From contig JAGWJK010000403.1 in the NCBI GenBank assembly GCA_028865845.1, positions 1 to 5,190 on the forward strand: a stretch of DNA of 5,190 bases. The letters are read 5' to 3'. Position 1 is the first letter of the stretch. The number at the start of each line of letters is the position of its first letter. Source of the stretch: Rhizobiaceae bacterium (GTDB lineage Bacteria; Pseudomonadota; Alphaproteobacteria; Rhizobiales; Rhizobiaceae). Below are positions 1 to 4,549 of this stretch, one piece after another. Under the pieces are notes generated by a model, which made no database searches, was not told the DNA's origin, and was given only the letters and a program-made list of their open reading frames with translations. Made by a program: the position numbers and the translations under genes.

Positions 1-572
1 CGTTCACCGAGGTCAGCCCGTTCCACGATACGTCGATCAAGGTCAGCGGGCATGATGTCGAGAAGGCAAAGGCGCTGCTCGCCGAAGCCGGCACGCCGAA
101 GGTTTCCTTCGAACTGATCTATGCCAACTCGACCACCAGCGACCAGATTGCCCAGATGATCCAGGCCATGGGCGCCGAAGCCGGTTTCGACATTAAGCTG
201 CATGCCGTCGAGTTCACGACGATGCTGACGCAGGCGCAGGGCGGCGATTTCGACGCGGTGCTGACCGGCTGGTCGGGCCGCTACGATCCTGACGGCAATA
301 TCCATCAGTTCCTCGCCTGCAAGGACGGCCTGAATTATGCCGGCTATTGCAACAGCCAGGTCACCGACGATCTGGACAAGGCAAAAGTCGAAGGTAATTT
401 CGATGCTCGCAAGAAGCTTTATGACGATGCGCAGGCGATCATTCAGGACGACCTGCCGATCATCTATCTCTATCATCAGCCGTGGCCCTTCGTTCTCTCC
501 AAGAAGATCCACGGGTTTCAGCCGCTGCCGACGGGCCTTATCAGCCTCAAGGGCGTGACGAAGGACGACTAA
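1..572 (+). CDS. ABC transporter solute-binding protein, family 5 (peptide/nickel type), 3' part only
   Basis: The reading frame is open from base 3 to a TAA at 570-572, giving the last 189 residues of a protein whose start lies left of the window. Family members are usually about 500-540 residues, so roughly the C-terminal third is present and any signal peptide is out of view. The fragment has the typical end of SBP_bac_5 proteins: the helix 'DVEKAKALLAEAG' (residues 19-31 of the fragment), 'GDFDAVLTGWSGRYDPDGNI' (81-100), a Cys pair region 'CKDGLNYAGYC' (106-116), and the closing 'DLPIIYLYHQPW' (150-161) and 'GFQPLPTG' (171-178). Proteins of this family bind oligopeptides, opines, glutathione, nickel chelates or sugars in the periplasm and hand them to an inner-membrane ABC permease. 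The ligand cannot be read from this part. The next gene starts 3 bases after the stop, so the two are very likely co-transcribed. The ATG at 156 is internal and is not the start. Confidence 0.93.
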   Translation, partial: FTEVSPFHDTSIKVSGHDVEKAKALLAEAGTPKVSFELIYANSTTSDQIAQMIQAMGAEAGFDIKLHAVEFTTMLTQAQGGDFDAVLTGWSGRYDPDGNIHQFLACKDGLNYAGYCNSQVTDDLDKAKVEGNFDARKKLYDDAQAIIQDDLPIIYLYHQPWPFVLSKKIHGFQPLPTGLISLKGVTKDD

Positions 573-575
573 GCA

Positions 576-1505
576 ATGGACCATCATCTGCCTGCCTCTT
601 CGGCAAACTGCGCCTGGGGCTATTTCGACCCCAAGCGCCCTCCGTCGCTGACGGTCGACAGCGGCGACACCGTCATCATCGACACCGTATCCGGCGGTCC
701 CGACGTGCTGCCGAAAGGGGATTTCTTCATCCCGCCGGAACTGCTCGATATTCACCAGAATTCGGTCCAGGAAATGCCGGGCCATATCCTGACGGGGCCT
801 GTCGCCATTCGTGGCGCCAAGCCCGGCCAGGTGCTGGAAGTGCGCATCAAGGACGTGCAGTTGCGTCAGGATTGGGGCTACAACGTCATTCGTCCGCTTG
901 CCGGCACGCTGCCTTACGATTTCGAGACGGCGCGCCTCCTCAATATCCCGCTCGATGCCGCCGCCAATGTCGCACATCTGCCATGGGGGCTGAAGCTGCC
1001 GCTGGCGCCCTTCTTCGGCGTCATGGGCGTTGCGCCGCCTGCCAATTGGGGGCGCATCTCATCGATCATGCCGCGGGCGCATGCCGGCAATATCGACAAC
1101 AAGGAACTGGTGGCGGGCACGACGCTCTACCTCCCCGTTTTCAATGAGGGCGCGCTGTTTTCCTGTGGCGACGGTCATGGCGTTCAGGGGGATGGCGAGG
1201 TCTGCATCACGGCGATCGAGACGGCGTTGCGCGGCACTTTCCAGTTCATCGTCCGCGATGACCTGAACTTCGCCTATCCCCGCGCCGAGACGCCGACGCA
1301 CTACATCACCATGGGCATGGACCCCGATCTCGACCAATGCTCGGTCATGGCATTGCGTGACATGATCGTGCTGATCGGCGAGAAGACCGGTCTGTCGCGC
1401 GAGGATGCCTATACGCTCTGCAGCCTCGCCGGCGACCTGCATGTCACCCAGACGGTCAACGGCAACAAGGGCGTGCACATGATGATGGCAAAGAGCCTGT
1501 TGTAG
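576..1505 (+). CDS. Acetamidase/formamidase family amidohydrolase
   Basis: This complete 309-residue protein belongs to the FmdA/AmdA family, whose members hydrolyse short-chain amides (formamide, acetamide) to ammonia and the acid in the cytoplasm. Family-like blocks visible in order are 'GHILTGPVAIRGAKPGQVLE' (69-88), 'PFFGVMGVAPP' (145-155), 'GNIDNKEL' (171-178), the Gly/Asp/His-rich 'GDGHGVQGDGEVC' (198-210) and 'SLAGDLHVTQTVNG' (283-296). The length matches the shorter bacterial branch (about 300) rather than the roughly 400-residue Methylophilus-type formamidases. The ATG at 576 is chosen because AAGGA at 561-565, inside the preceding gene, gives a ribosome site about 10 bases upstream, and because the N-terminus reads directly into the fold. 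No signal peptide is seen. It lies 3 bases after the solute-binding protein gene, which suggests that the imported compound or a product of it is an amide. Substrate is inference: many members have no tested activity, and this family is unrelated to nitrilase-type AmiE/AmiF. The gene ends at a TAG just before a palindromic repeat. Confidence 0.9.
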   Translation: MDHHLPASSANCAWGYFDPKRPPSLTVDSGDTVIIDTVSGGPDVLPKGDFFIPPELLDIHQNSVQEMPGHILTGPVAIRGAKPGQVLEVRIKDVQLRQDWGYNVIRPLAGTLPYDFETARLLNIPLDAAANVAHLPWGLKLPLAPFFGVMGVAPPANWGRISSIMPRAHAGNIDNKELVAGTTLYLPVFNEGALFSCGDGHGVQGDGEVCITAIETALRGTFQFIVRDDLNFAYPRAETPTHYITMGMDPDLDQCSVMALRDMIVLIGEKTGLSREDAYTLCSLAGDLHVTQTVNGNKGVHMMMAKSLL

Positions 1506-1558
1506 GGGCGGGTTGGCAGAGGGGGTCGCTCGGCGCTGCAACTTTGGACCGAGGAATG

Positions 1559-1600
1559 CCCCTCACCCTAACCCTCTCCCCGCAGGCGGGGCGAGGGGAC
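1559..1600 (+). repeat. Palindromic rhizobial intergenic repeat, copy 1
   Basis: The unit begins CCCCTCACCC and contains a hairpin with arms at 1572-1583 (CCCTCTCCCCGC) and 1586-1597. The arms match at 11 of 12 positions around a 2-base turn. The same unit recurs inverted at 1650-1690. Such elements are scattered in many copies between genes in rhizobial genomes; this copy lies 54 bases after the amidase stop. Translation of the repeat gives the false-protein signature 'LTLTLSPQAGRG', often seen in over-predicted small ORFs. Confidence 0.85.
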
Positions 1601-1649
1601 TGGTTAGAATGTGCTGCTATTGCGGAAAACTTTGAGAATCCCGGGAAAA

Positions 1650-1690
1650 TCCCCTCTCCCCGCAAGCGGGGAGAGGGCTGGGGTGAGGGG
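1650..1690 (-). repeat. Palindromic rhizobial intergenic repeat, copy 2 (inverted relative to copy 1)
   Basis: A perfect 12-bp inverted repeat, CCCTCTCCCCGC at 1652-1663 and its complement at 1666-1677 with a 2-base turn, is followed by CTGGGGTGAGGGG. The 25 bases at 1666-1690 are the reverse complement of 1559-1583 at 23 of 25 positions. The two copies could therefore pair with each other across about 80 bases to make one large stem. The pair sits between two convergent genes, where a stable RNA structure could protect or end both transcripts. There is no T-run, so a classical intrinsic terminator is not claimed. Confidence 0.85.
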
Positions 1691-1702
1691 CTCTATAGAG
1701 CC
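1689..1702. repeat. Perfect 14-bp palindrome
   Basis: GGCTCTATAGAGCC reads identically on both strands. It overlaps the outer edge of repeat copy 2 by two bases and lies 36 bases beyond the stop of the minus-strand VOC-hydrolase gene. It may be part of the repeat element's border, a protein-binding site, or chance. No homologous palindrome flanks copy 1. Confidence 0.6.
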
Positions 1703-1737
1703 AGTCACGAAGTTTCATGTTTCCGGCGCGAAAACCC

Positions 1738-3294
1738 TCAGACCTCGAAGCGCTTCAGCCACGCCTGGACGATCGGGACATCCGTGTCGGTCAGTTCATG
1801 ACCGAAGGGGATGGTCTGCAGGTTTACCGTTGCCCCATTGGCTCGCAGTTGTTCGGCAAGTGTTTGCGCATAGGGGCCATAATCGTCCTTCTCGCCTGCA
1901 ATGATTAGCACATCGGCGTCGGACATATCCGCTGCCGGGGGATTGGTCAGTACTGCCATCGAACGCAAGAGGACGGCGCGGCGGATCACGTGCGGCTGCA
2001 ATGACATCATGGCGTTGAGCAGGTTCGCGCCATTCGAATAGCCGATATAGACGATGCGCTCCGGGTCGAGATCATAGGCTTTGATGGCGCCGTCGACAAA
2101 GGCGGCAAAGGCCTCCGCTTCATTGGCAATATCGGCCTGATCGAAGGAGAAGGGCGTAATGCGGCGATACCAACGCGGCGAGCCTTCCTCGACCGCGCGA
2201 CCGCGGGCACTCAGAAGTGTCGCGTTCGCGTCGATCTTGTGGGCGACCGGCAGCATCGTCGTCTCGTTGGCGCCGGAGCCGTGCAGCAGGATGAAGATGT
2301 TGCCGTCGGGCTCTTCCGGAGTGAAGAAGCGGTGGACGAAGGGCAGGTCGCGATAGATGACGCGCGGCTCGCCGGGCATCGAGAACTGCGGCAGCACGAC
2401 GGTCAGTTCGGCGAGCTTTTCCGGATTTTCTCCAGGCACGAACAGGCGCGTGCCGAGTGCCGCCTCATCCTCGTCGACCAGCATGCTCGGCGCATCGGTC
2501 GCAAGCTCGAACAGGATGCGGCCGGGTTCGCGGACATAGAGCGAGCGGAAATATTTGCGATCGTGCATCGCCGTCGGCCAGGAATTGACGGCCTGCAACG
2601 CCGTGCGAACCGATTGCAGTTCGGCATCGTCGATGGCCCGGAAAGCGACGTGGTCGACCGTGCCGGTTCCAGGCGCGCTTGCCCAGAAACCGCGGGCGTC
2701 CCTGACGTCGATGATATCGCCTGATGTGGAGACCAGGCGACTAATGGCGCCGTTGGCGGTCTGCGGCTGGTAATCGAAATGCTCGACCAGCAGCGTCTGC
2801 GTCTCCTGCGGCGTCTCGCTGAAGAGCGTTGCGCCGCGGATGCGCCTGATCGCATGTTCCGGCGGGATTTTTTCGGCCGCCCAAGGTGCAGTCGCCGCGA
2901 GATTGCCGGCGCCGACGAGTTTGACGATGATGCCGTCTGGGTCCTTCAGGCGCAGAACAGGTTCACCGAATTCTTCCGAAGGGCCTTCCGGCCGCAATCC
3001 GGCGCTGAGGGCGCGGGTCAGCCAGAAGCCGATGCTGGCGGGATCGATCGCAAGCGAAATCTCGCCGACCTGGCCGATGCCGGCGCGACCCGGAGAACCA
3101 TCCTCCCAGACCAGAAACGTCACCAGCGATCCCGGCGCTCCCACAGCGTCGCCATAGAAGAGGTGCAGTTGCTTCGCATCCTCGAAACCGCCGGTGCGCT
3201 TGACCAGCCGCAGACCGAGAAAGCCGGCATAGAAGTCGACATTCGCCTGTACCTTGCGGGTGATCAACGTGATGTGATGAATGCCGGCGACCAT
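1738..3294 (-). CDS. Fused VOC ring-cleaving dioxygenase-like / alpha-beta hydrolase (carboxylesterase) protein
   Basis: This is a single uninterrupted 518-residue protein. Residues about 2-130 form a first VOC module ('GIHHITL' at 4-10, 'VDFYAGFLGLRLVKRT' at 19-34, 'LKDPDGIIVKLVG' at 116-128). Residues about 150-268 form a second ('VDHVAFRA' at 213-220, 'EPGRILFELATD' at 256-267). Likely metal ligands are His6 or His7, His215 and Glu263, as in MhqO/MhqE-type extradiol dioxygenase-like proteins. After a linker, residues about 325-518 form an alpha/beta hydrolase of the phospholipase/carboxylesterase family. Its oxyanion loop is HGSG (338-341), the nucleophile Ser420 lies in GYSNG (418-422), the acid is Asp470 in GEKD, and the His is His499 in 'PFGHEL'. 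All catalytic positions look intact. In Bacillus the two activities are separate mhqED-type neighbours induced by quinones and repressed by MhqR; here they are one chain. The protein is cytosolic, with no signal peptide. The start ATG has GGAG (complement of 3301-3304) six bases upstream. The substrate is unknown; ring cleavage followed by ester or lactone hydrolysis is inference. Confidence 0.93.
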   Translation of the reverse strand: MVAGIHHITLITRKVQANVDFYAGFLGLRLVKRTGGFEDAKQLHLFYGDAVGAPGSLVTFLVWEDGSPGRAGIGQVGEISLAIDPASIGFWLTRALSAGLRPEGPSEEFGEPVLRLKDPDGIIVKLVGAGNLAATAPWAAEKIPPEHAIRRIRGATLFSETPQETQTLLVEHFDYQPQTANGAISRLVSTSGDIIDVRDARGFWASAPGTGTVDHVAFRAIDDAELQSVRTALQAVNSWPTAMHDRKYFRSLYVREPGRILFELATDAPSMLVDEDEAALGTRLFVPGENPEKLAELTVVLPQFSMPGEPRVIYRDLPFVHRFFTPEEPDGNIFILLHGSGANETTMLPVAHKIDANATLLSARGRAVEEGSPRWYRRITPFSFDQADIANEAEAFAAFVDGAIKAYDLDPERIVYIGYSNGANLLNAMMSLQPHVIRRAVLLRSMAVLTNPPAADMSDADVLIIAGEKDDYGPYAQTLAEQLRANGATVNLQTIPFGHELTDTDVPIVQAWLKRFEV

Positions 3295-3328
3295 TTTATG
3301 CTCCAGAAGGGACTAGCGGAATGGTCGC

Positions 3329-3358
3329 AGTTTACGGCGGAAGCCACCGCCAGTTCAA
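3329..3358 (-). promoter_or_regulatory. Possible promoter of the VOC-hydrolase gene with a dyad in its spacer
   Basis: Read on the minus strand, TTGAAC (complement of 3353-3358) and TAAACT (complement of 3329-3334) are separated by 18 bases, each matching the sigma-70 consensus at 4 of 6 positions. The spacer holds the imperfect 16-bp dyad GGCGGTGGCTTCCGCC (3336-3351; 6 of 8 base pairs match), a plausible repressor site. Transcription would begin around 3322, leaving a leader of about 28 bases. The call rests on pattern alone. Confidence 0.35.
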
Positions 3359-3439
3359 TGCGGCGGCCGTGAATGCAGTGTCTACGGAATGCGTATCGTC
3401 GATCGGAAAGGTTATGTTCTTAACGACGCAGGGTTGGAG

Positions 3440-3667
3440 TTATTCGCCTCCCTTGACCGCCTTGCGCTTGGTCTTGACCTTGGGCTCGGGTGCCGGCTGG
3501 GAGGCCTCTTTTTCAAGACGAAGTTCCCGGAGCCGCGCGGTTTTCCTTTCGCGGCCGGCCTGCTCGCTGGCGATGATTTCCTTGACGGTGGAATCCAGCT
3601 GGCTGGCTTTGACGAGCGATGCCTGCTTCTTTGAGCCAAATAGACTGTCTTTGTTCGGTGACGCCAT
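3440..3667 (-). CDS. Small highly charged protein of unknown function
   Basis: This 75-residue protein resembles a hypothetical protein I associate with Rhizobium genomes, but no function is known to me. It has a short polar N-terminus ('MASPNKDSLFGSKK'), then a probably continuous amphipathic, Lys/Arg/Glu-rich helix from about residue 18 to 55 ('DSTVKEIIASEQAGRERKT' lies within it). A Pro/Ala stretch (57-63) and a Lys-rich tail ('KVKTKRKAVKGG') follow. There is no cysteine, signal peptide or membrane segment. The composition would suit nucleic-acid or protein binding, but that is speculation. The start is well supported: GGAGG (complement of 3673-3677) lies 5 bases before the ATG. It is 145 bases upstream of the VOC-hydrolase gene on the same strand. 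That gap is wide for an operon and holds a possible second promoter. Overlapping frames on both strands give low-complexity products and lack comparable ribosome sites. Confidence 0.72.
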   Translation of the reverse strand: MASPNKDSLFGSKKQASLVKASQLDSTVKEIIASEQAGRERKTARLRELRLEKEASQPAPEPKVKTKRKAVKGGE

Positions 3668-3774
3668 GATGGCCTCCGGTTTCGTGTCGGTGTTGGCTGG
3701 GTCGCGGAGGATATCCGGCGATGCATCGATTGATGCTTGAGCGTATTGGGCTAGTCTTATCGGATGCCATTCGT

Positions 3775-3803
3775 ATTAGCGATATAATTCTACAATTCTG
3801 CAA
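3775..3803 (-). promoter_or_regulatory. Possible promoter for the small charged protein gene
   Basis: On the minus strand, CTTGCAG (its last six bases TTGCAG are the complement of 3798-3803) and GCTAAT (complement of 3775-3780) are separated by 17 bases. This roughly fits the rhizobial -35 CTTGAC and a sigma-70 -10 (4 of 6). It would give a leader of about 100 bases before the ATG at 3667. The surroundings are AT-rich, so chance matches are likely. Confidence 0.25.
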
Positions 3804-3935
3804 GAAAATCGTCGAATTCGCGTTGAGGAAAATCAAGAAATCGAAAGAAAATTTTCGAGAAATTCCAAAATCAAAAATGAAAAAATATTGGGAAAATATA
3901 TAGAACGACTTTCGGTTTTTTACTGGAAATCGATC
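3781..3935. other. AT-rich intergenic core between divergent genes
   Basis: The 510 bases between the small-protein gene (minus) and cspA (plus) contain a sharply AT-rich block; by hand count only 13 of 60 bases at 3841-3900 are G or C, against the GC-rich coding DNA around it. It has many short A- and T-runs, which favour curved or easily melted DNA. It also has an exact inverted repeat, TCGAAA (3841-3846) and TTTCGA (3853-3858), with a 6-base centre. It lies upstream of both divergent promoters, so a role as an UP-element-like or nucleoid-protein binding region is plausible. No convincing gene is present: open frames here (such as 3721-3903) have Lys/Ile-rich products with no ribosome site or family resemblance. 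Confidence 0.6.
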
Positions 3936-3961
3936 AGGAATTTGCCGGATTTACGCCGGTT

Positions 3962-3990
3962 TTGCCGAAATATTTGACTATTTTCGATAT
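3962..3990 (+). promoter_or_regulatory. Candidate cspA promoter
   Basis: TTGCCG (3962-3967) and CGATAT (3985-3990) are 17 bases apart, close to the rhizobial vegetative pattern CTTGAC-N17-CTATAT. Transcription would start near 3997, giving an untranslated leader of about 180 bases before cspA. Long leaders are typical of cold-shock mRNAs; in Escherichia coli the cspA leader is about 160 bases. A TTGACT at 3974-3979 has no suitable -10. Confidence 0.4.
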
Positions 3991-4058
3991 TCTGAATGTT
4001 TCACCTTGTGGCGGAGGCCCATATCAGATACAAGAGCGCCTATCGATATTGCTGAATG
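3984..4058 (+). repeat. Near-perfect direct repeat pair upstream of cspA
   Basis: TCGATATTCTGAATG (3984-3998) recurs as TCGATATTGCTGAATG (4043-4058), differing only by one inserted G, with start points 59 bases apart. The first copy overlaps the candidate -10 hexamer, while the second would lie inside the leader. The copies may be a duplicated regulator site, an alternative promoter part, or paired RNA elements. Confidence 0.6.
4005..4034 (+). promoter_or_regulatory. Possible leader hairpin in cspA mRNA (5' element)
   Basis: CTTGT (4005-4009) can pair with ACAAG (4030-4034). Directly inside it, GGC (4010-4012) can pair with GCC (4017-4019), exposing a GGAG loop. It would form the start of the predicted leader. 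The stems are short, so the structure is tentative. Confidence 0.3.
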
Positions 4059-4123
4059 AACTTTGCATCGACGCATTCTGCGCGACACTGACGAACTTCC
4101 CTCTCAAAATCGGTCTACTGCAC

Positions 4124-4139
4124 CCGGGCGGTCGCCTGG
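4124..4139 (+). promoter_or_regulatory. Leader hairpin upstream of the cspA ribosome site
   Basis: CCGGGC (4124-4129) pairs with GCCTGG (4134-4139), six pairs including one G-U, around the loop GGTC. It ends 25 bases before the AAAGGT ribosome site at 4165-4170, a position where it could affect translation or RNA stability at different temperatures. Pairing is visible in the sequence; the role is inference. Confidence 0.4.
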
Positions 4140-4177
4140 AATGCAATCTTTATATGAGTGATTGAAAGGTCATCGTT

Positions 4178-4387
4178 ATGAGCACAGGTACTGTAAAGTG
4201 GTTCAATGCTACCAAGGGTTTTGGTTTTATTCAGCCTGACGACGGCGCGACGGACGTGTTCGTCCACATTTCCGCCGTTGAACGCGCTGGAATGAGCAAT
4301 CTCCGCGACGGCCAGAAGCTTTCCTACCAGCTTGTCCAGGACAAGCGTTCGGGCAAGATGTCGGCTGATCAGCTGGAAGCCATGTAA
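4178..4387 (+). CDS. cspA: Cold shock protein, CspA family
   Basis: This 69-residue single cold-shock domain forms a five-stranded OB-fold barrel that binds single-stranded RNA and DNA and melts mRNA structure, usually during cold shock or growth transitions. RNP1 is KGFGFI (13-18) and RNP2 is VFVHIS (27-32). Trp8 in 'TVKWFN' and the following '[20 protein letters not shown]' (13-32) are hallmark surface residues. The length and C-terminus are normal for the family; alphaproteobacteria carry several paralogues, so the number of the copy cannot be given. The start ATG has AAAGGT (4165-4170) seven bases upstream. The gene appears monocistronic: it has a probable own promoter at 3962-3990 with a leader of about 180 bases, and an intrinsic terminator at 4453-4483. 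A minimal frame ATG-AGT-GAT-TGA (4154-4165) ends at the ribosome site. Leader structure and AT-rich upstream DNA point to post-transcriptional as well as transcriptional control. Confidence 0.97.
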   Translation: MSTGTVKWFNATKGFGFIQPDDGATDVFVHISAVERAGMSNLRDGQKLSYQLVQDKRSGKMSADQLEAM

Positions 4388-4452
4388 GCCATTTGTCTTC
4401 GATCTTTGACCACGGATGTACTGGCATCGATCGTCGAGACAATGAGGGAAGA

Positions 4453-4483
4453 GGTCGGGTTAGCCCGGCCTTTTTTGTTTTTT
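4453..4483 (+). terminator. Rho-independent terminator of cspA
   Basis: GGTCGGG (4453-4459) pairs with CCCGGCC (4464-4470), seven pairs with one G-U, around the loop TTAG, and is followed by TTTTTTGTTTTTT (4471-4483). The stem begins 66 bases after the cspA stop. The T-run is only on the plus strand, so it serves cspA and not the convergent transporter gene. Confidence 0.9.
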
Positions 4484-4492
4484 GGCCACGAT

Positions 4493-4513
4493 CCGGTGGA
4501 ACCGCCGGCCACG
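4493..4513. repeat. Small inverted repeat between cspA terminator and transporter gene
   Basis: CCGGTGGAACCGCCGG (4493-4508) can fold into a six-pair stem, one of them G-U, with a GAAC loop on the plus strand. GGCCACG also occurs twice as a direct repeat (4484-4490 and 4507-4513). It could mark the 3' end of the minus-strand transporter mRNA, but no T-run follows on that strand. Confidence 0.3.
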
Positions 4514-4549
4514 CTACCTGATGAATTCGATGTGGCGCGGCGGTGAAAT

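Noticed and set aside
1059..1541. 160-residue minus-strand open frame opposite the amidase gene.
   Set aside because: It is a GC-rich antisense shadow of a confidently identified gene, with His/Arg/Ala-rich low-information sequence and no family resemblance.
1456..1665. Minus-strand open frame with 'PRPACGERVRVRG'.
   Set aside because: It is the same repeat read from the other strand, running into the antisense of the amidase gene.
1544..1801. Open frame on the plus strand giving an 85-residue product with 'LTLTLSPQAGRG'.
   Set aside because: It is translation of the palindromic repeat plus the antisense end of the VOC-hydrolase gene. This peptide signature is a well-known false ORF produced by the repeat. 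No ribosome site is seen.
2239..2724. 161-residue plus-strand frame inside the VOC-hydrolase gene, with other plus-strand frames at 2779-3372.
   Set aside because: They are antisense to a gene with clear domain and active-site motifs. The products are rich in Arg, Asp and Gly and resemble no protein known to me.
3412..3726. 104-residue minus-strand frame overlapping the small charged protein in another frame, and a 107-residue one at 3513-3836.
   Set aside because: Both are Arg/Ser/Pro-rich out-of-frame products. The 75-residue frame has the GGAGG ribosome site and a coherent helical protein.
3721..3903. 60-codon plus-strand frame in the AT-rich block ('KKIKKSKENF' tail).
   Set aside because: The Lys/Ile content follows directly from the local A-rich composition. 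No ribosome site and no homology are recognised.
3962..4165. 67-codon frame from a TTG through the cspA leader.
   Set aside because: It starts at the TTG of the candidate -35 element, has no ribosome site and gives no recognisable protein. It would require translation across the presumed promoter.
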